Source: Bemisia tabaci
Taxonomy: Eukaryota > Arthropoda > Insecta > Hemiptera > Aleyrodidae
Direction of reading: 5' to 3'
DNA: 64,000 bases
NCBI RefSeq assembly: GCF_918797505.1
Contig: NC_092801.1
Span: 33,866,487 to 33,930,486 of the forward strand
The notes under the pieces are model-generated. The model did no database searches, was not told the DNA's origin, and saw nothing but the letters and a program-made list of their open reading frames with translations. Numbering within the stretch: position 1 is the first letter of the stretch; the number at the start of each line of letters is the position of its first letter. Both the position numbers and the translations under genes were made by a program. This document shows, piece by piece, positions 1-10,865 of the stretch.

Positions 1-1817
1 GAGAGGGATTTCTTCGCAGGAGAAAATTTCTCGTAACTTTTTGCAAAAGCATGGAGGGAGAAAGTCTGGTAACTTTGACTCTTAATCTCAAAAATTGAAG
101 AGGATATTATTCCAGAAATTCTGAGACAAAATACTTGGGTTGTTGAAGAATGTGTTTAAAGTAATTGCAGGCAGTCAAGAAAAATTTTCTCCTGGAGGCT
201 GCCAGGTCTCTTTCCACACACTTTTCACTCTCTTTTCAAACACTTGATATTTCTTTGGATACAAATTTAGGTAAATAAGTCATTCTTTATTTCATTTCAT
301 ACCTTTTACTTGCAATTCTGATAATTATTTTTCATTTTCTGATCATCCTGGGTATCTTTTGTCCTAAATAAACCCTACAACTACCGAGTTCCTCAAGGTC
401 ATAGACACTATCATTAAAGGCGAAACGTACAAGTAGAGACTTTCGTACATAAAATAGTTTTATTTTAAAAAATATGATTGGTTTCAAACAGAAAATTACA
501 AGACGGAATGACAGCAATTTTGAAATTTTTTGACAAGCAAGATGAACAGAGGAATTGTTTACAACACGTAACAATACAAACGTTATTCACAAAATTTCTC
601 TAAGTTCAACAGATGAGAGGTTTGACACTAGGGAATCAGGGGAGAAAAGAGGAGGAGAGATCGATCAAAAACAACTTTGGACTTAAAACATTTTGGGAAA
701 ATAGAGACTTTTTCTCCTGCAGATTTAATGTTACTGTAGGTAACATATCAACATCGTCGCTACATGAATTTGCTCTTGGTAGAAGTTTGCACTTGGTGCA
801 AAGTTAAAGAGAAAGACAGAAGATGATATAAACAAGGAGACAAAATAGAAAAAAAAGAGAGGAAGTGAGTTTTGGTGGAATATGATTTGAAGAGGTGATG
901 AGAGATTAGGTGAGCAATGATGTTTTCAACACATACTAAATTTCAATGACATTATTACATTAGTTCAAACTCTGAGGTGAGTAACTTGAAGAATACAGGA
1001 AAGTGAAACGTCAACAGTGAAAGTGACTAGGCATTTTGATAGAATGTGTTTCTAAAAAACTGCCTGGATTAGGGTTACTTTTGCTCTTAATCATTGAAGA
1101 TATCATCGAAACTCTGAAAATAAAACACAAGCCCACCTAGTGGTAGAGAGATCTTCACAAATAAATATTTCGGTTACCGTTACAGGTCACTTACAGGTAT
1201 TTGGTAGATATAACAAAGTGGCGTGGCTTATTTGGCACCTTAATTTTAGAGAAAAAATCGACCTGGATTCCCAGAGACTTCAACACTGGAGCAGCTTAAA
1301 CACACGAGCACTGATTCACTTGGTGAACAAACACAATGTGCAACTACTCCAACACTAATTTTTCTGAAGTATGCTGCCTCAGATTGATTTTGTGAAACAT
1401 GAGGATGAAATTGACAATGCAGTAAATTTTCTTACAACTACTACTCAATTCTATATTTTTCGAGTTCGTTTATTTCATAATATGATGAAGCAAGATATCT
1501 TTATCTTCCGGGAGGACATTTTCCTTAACCTCTTTCATGAGCGAAAAGGGAGAAAATCTAAAAATCGAACTCGGAAAGCTCAAAAATTGCAGGAGATATG
1601 TATCTGGAAGTTCCAAGAGCAATATTCTTAGGTTGTAGACAGAGATGGTTTAAGCCCTTGGAAAAAGTTAAAGAAAATGTTCTCTCAAGAGATTAGGGCC
1701 CTATTCATAGCATTTTTGTCACAAACAGGTCTGGCAGAATTACTGAGTCCTCTAATTAAAACGACATTGGTAAAAATGAGCGAAGTTTAACAGAAATGCC
1801 CCCAAATGCATTTTGAA
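1..1817. other. AT-rich stretch with no recognised gene
   Basis: Several ORFs of 60-90 codons occur, but none has a recognisable motif, a good splice-site frame or codon bias. I see no structured repeat. The sequence runs into the first assembly gap and does not match the DNA preceding copy B of the large duplication. Confidence 0.5.
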
Positions 1818-2317
1818 NNNNNNNNNNNNNNNNNNNNNNNNNNNNNNNNNNNNNNNNNNNNNNNNNNNNNNNNNNNNNNNNNNNNNNNNNNNNNNNNNNN
1901 NNNNNNNNNNNNNNNNNNNNNNNNNNNNNNNNNNNNNNNNNNNNNNNNNNNNNNNNNNNNNNNNNNNNNNNNNNNNNNNNNNNNNNNNNNNNNNNNNNNN
2001 NNNNNNNNNNNNNNNNNNNNNNNNNNNNNNNNNNNNNNNNNNNNNNNNNNNNNNNNNNNNNNNNNNNNNNNNNNNNNNNNNNNNNNNNNNNNNNNNNNNN
2101 NNNNNNNNNNNNNNNNNNNNNNNNNNNNNNNNNNNNNNNNNNNNNNNNNNNNNNNNNNNNNNNNNNNNNNNNNNNNNNNNNNNNNNNNNNNNNNNNNNNN
2201 NNNNNNNNNNNNNNNNNNNNNNNNNNNNNNNNNNNNNNNNNNNNNNNNNNNNNNNNNNNNNNNNNNNNNNNNNNNNNNNNNNNNNNNNNNNNNNNNNNNN
2301 NNNNNNNNNNNNNNNNN
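1818..2317. other. Assembly gap of 500 N
   Basis: A run of exactly 500 N, a conventional placeholder for a gap of unknown size. The duplicated segment begins directly after it, so the true left edge of copy A is hidden. ORFs reading through the N run are meaningless. Confidence 0.99.
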
Positions 2318-2414
2318 CATTGCCAAAACTGGCTCAAACATTATCTACACCTTCCAGCGGAAAGGAACCAGGCTACATCAGCTATTGCCTTTAACCGGGC
2401 ACTTAAATTTATAA
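2318..2414 (+). pseudogene. Partial exon, copy A of the serine-rich repeat exon
   Basis: This short open stretch, read from the gap edge to the TAA ending at 2414, corresponds to the 3' end of the exon at 53912-54327 in copy B. The start of that exon would lie in the assembly gap. The last part of the reading frame is contributed by a dispersed repeat (GGAACCAGGCTACATCAGC). Whether copy A retains the upstream 96-bp coding repeats cannot be seen. Confidence 0.45.
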
Positions 2415-2585
2415 CGAGAGAACGTTAGAGCTGATTCCTTCGAAAATTTTAAGGAATTGGCTTCGTGCTATGCAGAAAATTCACCGTTCGCACAAAAATC
2501 CGCACAACCGTTCTCGTGTAAAAGATGCAAATGCCCGGTTAAATTAGGCAATAGCTGATGTGGCTTGGTTCATGTTTGCTAAACG
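2360..2585. mobile_element. Foldback miniature element, GGAACC...GGTTC family
   Basis: Inverted arms include AAGGAACCAGGCTACATCAG on the left and the complement of a related sequence near 2543-2577 (AGCTGATGTGGCTTGGTTC). Related copies lie at 8591-8850, 54270-54495 and 59375-59633, with scraps near 26850-26930. No ORF is present. It is a non-autonomous inverted-repeat element of unassigned superfamily. Confidence 0.6.
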
Positions 2586-3285
2586 CGCAAATAAGGGTGG
2601 CTTAACTGTTTTCCCCGACATTTCCTTCATATTCCGTGACATTTCCAGGTTCTCTCTGACTTTTCCCGATATTCCCTGCTTGGCAACCCTACGAACGTGA
2701 TGGATACCTGTGCAAGCGATAGAATAAAACTCAAGTTTTTGTGCTCGATTTATTGCGTGCGATACCCGTACCTAGTTTCATGAGCCGTTTCCAGGGTGGC
2801 AAAATTTCATGAAAAATAAAACCTTGGAATTTCACGTGAAATATTTCATGAAATTTTAGAAATGTATGGAAGATATTGAAACAAACCAGTTCCTTTTCAT
2901 GTTTCGAAAAATGTAAAGATTGTGACTTTGCGTTTGTGTGTTTGAGTGCGCGTTGCCTACTGTAGCTCCTGAAAATGAGAAATACGAGGGGCGTTCAATA
3001 AGTAAGTATCCCCCCCTCTCTAAAATCCATAAGAATGGACCAATTTTAAAAAAACTTGGGCTCAAAATCTTCCTTAGGATATTTTGAGTTCAACGAAACA
3101 AACCGCAACAAAATCTGACCATGTGCGGCCGAACGCGAGCCGTTTGAACGCGCCGAGGTGCTCGACGCTCCCGCCGAATCCGCGAGGATTTGAAGTCCGC
3201 TACAGGAGAAGAGCTTCTCTGCCAAAGCCTTAGTCGTTCATCACTGACGAAAAATCAAAGAAATTTTTGTAGAATAGGGGCTTAC

Positions 3286-3459
3286 CTCACTTCTCCACAT
3301 AACCAGCTCGATCCAAGCAAGTCTGATACTGAGACTAAGACTAAGAGAACAGCTTTTGGATGCCTCGTGCGTGGAAGTCTTTCAGCTGACCGCGGATGAA
3401 AGAGTGGACGGCTTGTTTGACCTCTTCCACTGATTCAAAATTAACTCCTCCAAGTTCAG
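3286..3459 (-). pseudogene. mariner transposase C-terminal fragment (left arm, inverted)
   Basis: This is the mirror image of the fragment at 3517-3690 in the opposite arm of the foldback element, so it encodes the same C-terminal tail on the minus strand with the same frame break. The two copies therefore point towards the outer ends of the element. Inactive. Confidence 0.8.
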
Positions 3460-3516
3460 ATTTCAGGAACGGGAATAAATGGTGGTCTGGTTTGCTATTT
3501 ATTATCGTATCTGAAA

Positions 3517-3690
3517 TCTGAACTTGGAGGAGTTAATTTTGAATCAGTGGAAGAGGTCAAACAAGCCGTCCACTCTTTCATCCGCGGTCAGCTGAAAGAC
3601 TTCCACGCACGAGGCATCCAAAAGCTGTTCTCTTAGTCTTAGTCTCAGTATCAGACTTGCTTGGATCGAGCTGGTTATGTGGAGAAGTGA
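3517..3690 (+). pseudogene. mariner transposase C-terminal fragment (right arm)
   Basis: Translation from 3517 gives a segment containing FESVEEVKQAVHSFIRGQ and ending FHARGIQKLFS before a stop. A one-frame shift then gives SQYQTCLDRAGYVEK followed by a stop at 3688-3690. The order 'aV..f...q, GI..L, Y..CLD..G.YVEK' is the characteristic tail of mariner-family transposases. The catalytic DDD residues and the DNA-binding region are missing and the frame is broken, so it is inactive. Confidence 0.85.
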
Positions 3691-4053
3691 GGTAAGCCCC
3701 TTATTCTACAAAAATTTCTTTGATTTTTCGTCAGTGATGAACGACTAAGGCTTTGGCAGAGAAGCTCTTCTCCTGTAGCGGACTTCAAATCCTCGCGGAT
3801 TCGGCGGGAGCGTCGAGCACCTCGGCGCGTTCAAACGGCTCGCGTTCGGCCACACATGGTCCGATTTTGTTGCGGTTTGTTTCGTTGAACTTAAAATATC
3901 CTAAGGAAGATTTTGAGCCCAAGTTTTTTAAAATTGGTCCATTCTTATGGATTTTAGAGAGGGGGGATACTTACTTATTGAACGCCCCTCGTATTTCACA
4001 GCCTCGTGAAATTTCCTATCTTTCATTTCCTTCTGGCGTTTCTTGCTACCCTA

Positions 4054-4243
4054 CACTGGAAAAAAAACCATATTGAATCTTGAGTCCAGATTCTTAAAAA
4101 CATGGACATGAGCCTCTTAATTTGAGCGGATTTCCTTTTGATTTAAGCTTAAATCTGCTTGAATCAAGAGTCCTTTTTCTTGTCAATATTTTCATGAGTC
4201 TGGACTATAGATCCAATGTGTTTTTTTTCTTTTTCCTCCAGTG
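4054..4243. mobile_element. CACTGG-ended miniature element
   Basis: Starts CACTGGAAAAAAA and ends with the complement (CCTCCAGTG). It is flanked by TA on both sides (4052-4053, 4244-4245), a 2-bp duplication. The body is palindromic, with the motifs GATTTAAGCTTAAATC and TCTTGATTCAATC shared by all members of the family in this window. It lacks part of the left arm compared with full copies near 228 bp. The copy B counterpart (54959-55070) is further deleted. Confidence 0.8.
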
Positions 4244-4474
4244 TAACCTTTTTTCATGGTCGGTAACACAGAGGCACTCGAGGGGATTTCGCCCAAGGCT
4301 TCCGTCTATTTACTCCATGCAACTAACGAGTGGAAACACAAAAACCAGACAAAAAAATGTTTCACCGTGGAACATTTTTGACGCGCGTTGAGGCACGAGA
4401 GGGGAAAATTTTCGCGAAAATCAAACGCGTCATGTCGAACGGCCGAGTGCGTGCCGTGACTCGGTGAACGAAGC

Positions 4475-4510
4475 CTTTAAAAGGGCGACAGTCTGCGAGC
4501 ATTGCTACGA
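4475..4510 (+). promoter_or_regulatory. Core promoter candidate of secreted-protein gene, copy A
   Basis: A TATA-like CTTTAAAAGG lies at 4475-4484 and a possible initiator GCATTG about 25 bases downstream (about 4499-4504). The start codon follows at 4547 in the context TTCACCATG. The spacing is right for RNA polymerase II. The same arrangement is conserved in copy B at about 55301-55310. Confidence 0.5.
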
Positions 4511-4546
4511 GTTTCTGTGCAGTGCTGTGATATACGCGACTTCACC

Positions 4547-4594
4547 ATGAGTTCGCCCTCGGGTGTTATCTGTTGGTGTTTCCTCGCTCTTGCG
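4547..4594 (+). CDS. Exon 1 of small secreted basic protein, copy A (signal peptide)
   Basis: The ATG at 4547 opens a 16-codon exon, MSSPSGVICWCFLALA, ending exactly at a consensus donor (GCG|GTAAGT, intron from 4595). The hydrophobic stretch continues into exon 2 as VWHVSA, giving a typical secretion signal. I pair it with the exon at 8871 because phase (0), hydrophobic core and gene order all fit, and the same pair exists in copy B. A Kozak-like ACC precedes the ATG. There is no transcript evidence here. Confidence 0.7.
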
Positions 4595-4681
4595 GTAAGT
4601 CATTTCAAACTGTCTCCACACGGTTCAGATACGTATTACAAAATCCGTTCTAACTTTCAACTACGCTGGAGTAAAAATTCG

Positions 4682-4894
4682 CTAGGATCTGGCGTTTAGA
4701 CTGTTTTTAAAACATTGACGAGAAAAAATACTGTTGTTCCGATCGGATTTTGGCTTGAATCAAAACGAAATCCGCTTAAATTAAGAGGCTTGGTTCTTGA
4801 TTTAAGCTAAATTCTGATTGTATCAAGAGTACTTTTTCTCGTCGATGTTTTTAAGAGTCTGGACTCTAGATCCAATGTGTTTCTTTTTCCAGTG
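4682..4894. mobile_element. Truncated CACTGG-family miniature element in intron 1
   Basis: The right end TTTTTCCAGTG (to 4894) and the palindromic body are present, but the left CACTGG terminus is missing. The body is shared with the copies at 41237 and 52425. A further remnant without termini lies at about 5385-5490. Both are present in copy B (about 55510-55722 and 56210-56320), so they predate the duplication. Confidence 0.65.
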
Positions 4895-6231
4895 TAGCGT
4901 GAAAAGAAGAGTCGTTTCGGATAGATTATGACTCAAAAACCGCATAGAGTACATTAAGTCGTAATGTAAGTGGGAGAGCTGGCGCCACTTTGAAGCAACT
5001 TCCAGGTCACTTTTTCGATCGAATCTCATTACGAAGCGGACCACCGTAGTTAAGAATTGCACGAAGTTTTCTACCATCTTTTTGATCAACTGATTACGTG
5101 ATTACCTAAAATTTCACACAAATGGGTAATTTGGCCATCCTAAATGCCATCCTGTGTTCTTCTTCATCATACCTGAGTGAATTTTCTGTAATACGCGCCA
5201 ATTTACTTGCTCAATCGAACTCAAGAGTTGAGAAAATATACACGGCACAGTTCCTGCATTTTTTTTATCTTTTTGACAGTGCAGTGCGGAACAAATGTAT
5301 TCTATTCATTCATTGGAACACGAATTGTAAGAATTCGTTTGTGAAAATACAATGCCAAGGTGTTATGATTCGTTTAGATGTAGAGTTTAGACTCTTAAAA
5401 TAATTGACGAGAAAAAATACTCTAGTTCCGATCGGATTTTGGCTTAAATCAAAGAGAGATTAGCTTAAATTAGGAGGCTTGGCTCTCGATTCGTGGAACC
5501 AGGTGGAGATTTGGATGTCTTCGATCCCAATGAAGAGTTATTTTTTCGAATGTGATATTTCTTGAGCTTGGCTTAACTGACGCGGGGCCTTCAGACCCCA
5601 AGTGATTCCTGCTTTTTTAGCTGCTTTAATCAGCTCATCAGAGAAACATTCGTTAATGATTTACAATAGGATCAGTGTCCTAAGTTTCCGCTGGCAAGAA
5701 AAGCCGAAACCGAGATAGATCGAATTGGAGATAGAAAACGAGCTTTGATGAACGATCAGTTCTAGGAGCGCTGAAAAATTGTACTTCTACAGTGACATTA
5801 GGTAATCGTAAACTTGCTGAGTAAAATTTAGCACGCTAAGAAAATTCTGTAACCGTGACACTATGATATAACTATGATTAATTATTTAAATACTGTGATA
5901 TATACGAATGAACTGGGGATTTCATGAGAGCGGAGGGTTTCAATTGATAAACAAAACAAACATTCCACCGTTCATTGAATTACGAGTTTTATATAGAACC
6001 GTTCCATAGCGTCAGCACCGTTTCTTCATTGTTTTTTGTGGTAAGTTTTAATGAGGAATGCATTGTGGACTTGCTTCGCATTACGCGTCCAGAGGCCCAC
6101 TTAGAGGAAGTTATGCCTAGCAGCATGGCGTAAGAGTCTTTCGGAAGAATCGCCTGCAAATCGTAGAATAGGCAACTTATATTACACGCATTTTGTTGGC
6201 GTGTCGAATGGCGCCTTGCTGAGGCTTGTGC

Positions 6232-6885
6232 CATGTTCTGCACTGGGAAATATTCTCATGGATTAGATCGTGTATCCGATTGCAATGCTATATTGATCAA
6301 AATGGGACATTGGTGCGATTATTGAATATTGCCCATCAAAATTTAGATGCGCTTTGCCTTTTAGATTGACATAATCGCGAACTGTAAGAATCGAATAATG
6401 CGCCAGTTCTACGCTGGACGATATTCTAAAGGATTAGATCGTGTTATCCGATTGCAATGCTATATTGATCAAAATGGGACATTAATGCGCCTAGACCCAT
6501 CAAAATTGAGAGGTGCTTGGTCTTATGGATTTACATAATCGCGTACTATAAGAATCGAATAGTGCGTCAGTTCTATGCTGGACGATATTCTCATGGATTA
6601 GATCGTGTTATCCGATTGCAATGCTATATTGATCAAAATGGGACATTAATGCGCCTAGACCCATCAAAATTGAGAGGTGCTTGGTCTTATGGATTTACAT
6701 AATCGCGTACTATAAGAATCGAATAGTGCGTCAGTTCTATGCTGGACGATATTCTCATGGATTAAATCGTGTTATCCGATTGCAATGCTATATTGATCAA
6801 AATGGGACATTGGTGCGACAATAGAGTATTGCCCATCAAAATTGATAGGCGCTAAATCTTATATAGGTAGACATAATCGCGAACT
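6232..6885. repeat. Tandem array of about 162-bp units, four copies
   Basis: Units contain CTGGACGATATTC, GTTATCCGATTGCAATGC and ATTGATCAAAATGGGACATT. Copies begin near 6242, 6416, 6580 and 6742. Copy B has three units (near 57070, 57240, 57404), so one unit was gained or lost after duplication. Open frames in the units carry no family motif that I recognise. The array abuts the reverse-transcriptase remnant at 6903. Confidence 0.85.
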
Positions 6886-6902
6886 ATATAAATCGAATAA
6901 GA

Positions 6903-7202
6903 ATACCAATAGTTTTCATTGATGATAATTTGACCGTGGGATAAACACTCCTAGAATAAAATGAACGGGCTGAAGAAGTGTTGAGAACACTAGATGATGC
7001 AGGATTTAGAAAAAGTAAATTTTCTGAAGAAGAAATTGAAATATTGGGTTGTATAAATTGAACCAAGATAGTTTACACATGATTAGAGGCAAAGATCAAC
7101 TTTCACCGAAGAGGAGCCTCTACAAAGGTTCATGGCCTTTCATCCTTTTTAGGTGTGATATCTCAATATCGAAAGTTAAGTTATCAAGCAGCTACTCAAT
7201 AA
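6903..7202 (+). pseudogene. Decayed LTR-retrotransposon reverse transcriptase fragment
   Basis: Translation shows IPIVFIDDNLTVG, an FIDD form of the catalytic Y/FxDD box. After two stop codons come ERAEEVLRTLDDAGFRKSKF and EEEIEILGCIN. Further on, SFLGVISQYRKL matches the 'SFLGL..YYRKF' block after the polymerase domain of Ty3/gypsy-type elements. Several stops and frame shifts make it non-functional. It lies within intron 1 of the secreted-protein gene and is present at the same place in copy B. Confidence 0.75.
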
Positions 7203-7270
7203 AAATCTTTCTATAAATTGTCACACGCTTAAGTATTGGACTTAAGAGTGCCGAGTTGCTATTGATAAAT

Positions 7271-7467
7271 CCCGACTCTTAAAAACATCGACAAGAAAAA
7301 ATTCTCTTGATTCGATCGGATTTTTGCTTAAATCAAGAACCAAGCCTCTTAATTTGAGCGGAATTCCTTTTAATCTAGGCAAAAATCTGATTGAATCACG
7401 AGTCCTTTTTCTTGTCAATGTTTTCGAGAGTTCCAACTCTAGATCCAATGTGTTTTTTATTCCAGTG
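7271..7467. mobile_element. CACTGG-family element, left end deleted
   Basis: The right end TTCCAGTG (7460-7467) is intact, but the left terminus and about 100 bp of flank are missing. Copy B holds the intact version at 58015-58243. The deletion therefore occurred in copy A after the duplication. Confidence 0.75.
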
Positions 7468-7482
7468 CTTACGGAATGGAGA

Positions 7483-7982
7483 TGTTGCATGTGTGAGGAA
7501 TTTGCGGTTTGACTACTGATTCTTATGTAAAAGTTGGCGAGAAACACGATGGTGCCACTGGTTTTCTCTGAAATCAACTCCCAAGCTCAAAAAAAGCTCT
7601 CAGGTTGACTCCAAAATGAAGGGGATATCCCCACGCTACCCTGAGAGTCCACCTCTATATCAAGACGAGCTCTCCATGCAAAGATAGGGAGCAAATACAT
7701 TGACAGGGCCGCCACTTTATTTGGGGACTCTAAAACTGAAAACACGGCAACCCTGCTAATGTATTTGGTCCCGATCTTTGCATGGAGAGTTTGTCTTGAT
7801 GTAGAGGTGGACTCTCAGGATAGCGTGGGATATCCCCTCCATTTTGGCCTCAACTTGAGAGCTTTTTTTTAAGCTTGGGCGTTTATTTCAGAGAAAACCA
7901 GAGGCATCATCGTGTTTCTTGCGAATCTTTACTTAAGAATTAATAGTCAAATCGCAAATTCCTCACACATGCAACATCTCCA
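7483..7982. mobile_element. Foldback element, GGAGATGTTGCATG termini
   Basis: Long inverted arms start GGAGATGTTGCATGTGTGAG and end with the complement at 7963-7982. Internal arms include CAACTTGAGAGCTTTTTT and GATATCCC. Other copies lie at 24497-25002 and 58249-58759. There is no ORF of note. Superfamily unassigned, because the flanks do not show a clear duplication. Confidence 0.75.
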
Positions 7983-8143
7983 CTAGAAGTATTCCGAACA
8001 AATGGTTGCAGACCAAGTATTTTGAGTTAAACTACGCAGATAGCGCGCTAGGGGGTATCAGACTTGTTGGACGTGCCCAACGTGATTTTCTTGCGATTTT
8101 ACGCGGTAGAGGTATGATTACTTGGCTGAATCTCAGGCACTTT

Positions 8144-8589
8144 AAGGTGATTCGATGGACGCCACACTGTGTGTCAGAACGGCATGCGATATATCGCATC
8201 AATTGCTTCCATGTTATCAGCTACTCGTCATTTTTCTCCAATTTTGAGATCGCAATTCTGTTGTCAGGAGACTTAAGCACTCACGTACCAATTTTAATGA
8301 AGAAATTAACGTAATAAAGGCGTGGATTTTTTGGAGAGAAAATACCGCATTCTAGTGCAGTTTCGATATCAGTATCGAATGCAATATTTTCTCTCTAGAA
8401 AAAACCACGCCTTTATTACGTTGAATTTCTTAGATAAAGTTGGTGCGTGAGTGCTTTAGTCTCCTGACAACAGAATTGCGATCTCAATATTGGAGAATAA
8501 TGACGAGTACAGCTGAAAAAATGGAACCAATTGATGCCATACATCGCATGCCATTCTGACACAAAATATGGCGTCCATCGAATCACCTT
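8144..8589. mobile_element. Near-complete palindrome, AAGGTGATTCGATGGACG termini
   Basis: Inverted arms of about 220 bp face each other around position 8366 (AAGGTGATTCGATGG at the left, complement at the right). The arms carry GCATGCGATATATCGCATC, itself palindromic. The copy B version is at 58926-59373. It is a non-coding foldback element in intron 1. Confidence 0.75.
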
Positions 8590-8590
8590 A

Positions 8591-8850
8591 ATTGGACCGA
8601 GTTTAACAGAAAGGAACCAAGCCTTATCAGCTGTTGCCAAAATTAACTGGGCAATTCAACTTTTTGTGAAGGAATGTTTGTGCGGATTTCTGTGAAAATG
8701 ATAAGGAATTTGCTTCGTACTATGGAGAAAATTCACTGAAATTTGCACGAAAATCTGCACTGCCGTTTTCATGTAAAAAATTAAATTGCCCAATTAAATT
8801 TGGCAATAGCAGATGTGGCTTGGTTCCTTTCCGTTTAACGCGGTCCAATT
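8591..8850. mobile_element. Foldback miniature element ending 20 bp before exon 2
   Basis: ATTGGACCG at the left and CGGTCCAAT at the right bound arms containing AAGGAACCAAGCC and its complement. It directly abuts the palindrome at 8144-8589. Its right end is only 20 bases from the start of exon 2 at 8871, so the DNA around the branch point is partly transposon-derived. Confidence 0.7.
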
Positions 8851-8870
8851 ATGTGTGCACTTGCTTCCAG

Positions 8871-9389
8871 GTTTGGCATGTCAGCGCTATCGCAAACCCC
8901 AACACCAAGGACAAGAAGGATGACTACCTTTCCGACGAGGAGGCTGTGAAGTACATGAACGAGCACCCAGAATACCGCCCGAACTTCGACTTCGTCCCCA
9001 TGGATTTGGCGGCCACCACCTTGACGGGCGGCCGGGACTTTGAGAACTTGGACGACCGACGCCCCCAGGACAACAGACGCCCCCAGAGCCCCCTCAGACG
9101 ACAGCAGTCCCTCAGCGCGGAGGAGAAGCGCGCTTTCCTCCAGCGACAACAGCCCCGCCTCGCGGCGGACGGACGCCCCAACCCCCAGCTCCAGAGACAG
9201 AACTCCGGCCCCAAACCGACAAACTCCCCGAAGAGATCCGACTCGCAGAGACTCAGAGCCGCCGCTGCTCTCAAAAAGTCGCCCAGCATCAAGTCCGCGA
9301 GCCTCACCAAGTCCAAAAGCCTCAAGAAGCCAGGGAACTCTCCGGGGCGCTCGCAATCGCCGAGACGAGCTGCGGCGCCCGCAGCGTAG
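8871..9389 (+). CDS. Exon 2 of small secreted basic protein, copy A
   Basis: The acceptor TTGCTTCCAG precedes 8871. The exon reads 172 codons to a TAG at 9387-9389, giving with exon 1 a 188-residue precursor. After the signal peptide comes a short acidic part (KKDDYLSDEEAVKYMNEHPEY, then NFDFVPMDLAATTL). A long Arg/Gln/Pro/Ser-rich part follows, and the tail is very basic (KKSPSIKSASLTKSKSLKK, then SPRRAAAPAA). There are no cysteines after the signal region, no membrane segment and no known fold, so it is probably disordered and secreted. GC content is far above the surroundings, as expected for real coding sequence. Copy B encodes the same protein with few changes. I do not recognise the family. 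The intron of about 4.3 kb is filled with transposons. Confidence 0.75.
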   Translation, partial: VWHVSAIANPNTKDKKDDYLSDEEAVKYMNEHPEYRPNFDFVPMDLAATTLTGGRDFENLDDRRPQDNRRPQSPLRRQQSLSAEEKRAFLQRQQPRLAADGRPNPQLQRQNSGPKPTNSPKRSDSQRLRAAAALKKSPSIKSASLTKSKSLKKPGNSPGRSQSPRRAAAPAA

Positions 9390-9439
9390 GCCGCCCGCCG
9401 GACAGCTTGGAACCACGATCGTCGAGTACATGGGACCGT

Positions 9440-9960
9440 TTTAATAGTCGTTCCTTGTGATGTCAAAGGACGCCTTCGACGTAGCATCAAATAAAGGAAA
9501 AATATTACAAAATTTGTGTAAAATAATAGTCGTTTCTTTGGTAGATTTTCCCCTGGGAGAAGCCCCGTCTATTGTTTTATCGTGATTAAGGGATGTTACA
9601 GGACGCCTTCGACGTAGCATCAAATAAAGGAAAAATATTACAAAATTTGGGTAAAATAATAGTCGTTCCTTTAGTAGATTTTCCCCTGGGAGAAGCCCCC
9701 TCTATTGTTTTACCGTGATTAAGGCAGAGGCGGATCTAGCAATTTGGCAACACCGGATATCCTCCATTTAAACCTGTGTTAAATAATCGATTCTTGTCGG
9801 AGCACCTGGCCCCTTTAAAAGTCGATCCATTTCCATTTGTTTGAATGGAGAAAAACAACGTTGCCAATTTGCTATATCCGCCAATGGATTAAGGGATGTT
9901 AAAGGACGCCTTCGACGTAGCATCAAATAAAAGAAAAATATTACAAAACTTGGGTAAAAT
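9440..9960 (+). repeat. 3' flanking repeats carrying poly(A) signals
   Basis: A unit containing GACGCCTTCGACGTAGCATC followed by AAATAAAGG recurs at about 9469, 9602 and 9905; the first two are 133 bp apart. AATAAA occurs at 9490-9495, about 100 bases after the stop codon, and again at 9623-9628. These are the likely cleavage/polyadenylation signals of the secreted-protein gene in copy A. In copy B the first two read AATGAA. Confidence 0.7.
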
Positions 9961-10159
9961 TCAACATCGCGACTTGGGGGATGGATTCTTGCCAATGATG
10001 ACGATGATCGGCCTCTACACAAAATACGAGAGAAAAGTCTGTGGATTTTGTTGAACTTCAACGTAGGTGCAAACATGGCTTGAAATTTTTTTCCGTACAA
10101 TAAAATCAGATCATGTTATCCGTTAAAGATGCCGTTGAATAATACTCAATATTTGTAAT

Positions 10160-10385
10160 AATTGTGGTTTTGACGATGCGACAGAGTAATTTTCAAACCT
10201 CCCATAATAGCGCTGTTAACCAGTAGGTCGCATTTAAAAAGAGCTATTGAAGGAGCGACTGTTGAAACGGATTTTATGATGCGACAGTAGAGTAATTTTC
10301 AAACCTCCCATGATAGCACTGTTAACCATTAGGTCGCATTTAAAAAAGAGCTATTGAAGGAGCGACTGTTGAAACGGCTTCTATA
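10160..10385. repeat. Two-fold tandem repeat of about 104 bp
   Basis: The block GATGCGACAG...GAGTAATTTTCAAACCTCCC...GGAGCGACTGTTGAAACGG occurs twice in succession. Copy B carries the same pair at about 60958-61160. No gene is seen in it. Confidence 0.8.
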
Positions 10386-10619
10386 GTCGTGTTAGGAATG
10401 GGAGATCTGTCTATACTTTTAAGCATGTTCCATCCTAAAAATCCTGAGATCCTTCTTAAATCTCATGTACTCTACAACCACTACATACGGCAATACGATT
10501 AACACACGGAGAATTCCCGGGCACCGTTAGTGCTACGCATAAACTGGATTACGATCGACTTCTAGCATTGAACATGCTTTGATGCATTTACCCTTGTCTG
10601 CCAGCCAGACGAACTTTTT

Positions 10620-10865
10620 CTATTAACATCGATTATGTTTGGATTCATTCGCCCTTGTCTGCCAGAAAAACACTTTTGTATGAATACAGTCGAATTTCCG
10701 CGAGTGGATTCGGATTAGGTCTTAACCTTAACTATTACCAACCTCATCGATTATGTTTGGATTCATTCACCCTTATCTGTCAGAAAAACACTTTTGTATG
10801 AATACAGTCGAATTTCTGCGAGTGGATTTGGATTAGGTCTTAACCTTAACTATCACCAACCTCCG
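10620..10865. repeat. Two-fold tandem repeat of about 120 bp
   Basis: CATCGATTATGTTTGGATTC followed by CGCCCTTGTCTGCCAGAAAA and TTCGGATTAGGTCTTAACC occurs twice. The second unit contains the start of the 88-codon ORF at 10794. The same pair is present in copy B. Confidence 0.8.

Larger units (their letters stand above)
2985..3991. mobile_element. Foldback element made of two inverted mariner 3' ends
   Basis: The ends CGAGGGGCGTTCAATAAGTA and its complement are mariner-type inverted termini, flanked by TA on both sides (2983-2984, 3992-3993). The two arms of about 470 bp are inverted copies of each other around about 3488, with a loop of only some tens of bases. Both arms carry the C-terminal coding part of a mariner transposase. 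The corresponding place in copy B (54897-54898) has a single TA and no element, which proves insertion with TA duplication. The element cannot encode a complete transposase and would depend on one supplied elsewhere. Confidence 0.9.

Noticed and set aside
1756..2414. Long ORFs reading through the first N run
   Set aside because: They consist almost entirely of undetermined residues; the gap creates the open frame.
8835..9490. Minus-strand and alternate-frame ORFs of about 190 codons opposite exon 2
   Set aside because: Shadows of the GC-rich coding exon: Ser/Arg/Ala-rich frames without splice or domain support, repeated identically opposite the copy B exon.
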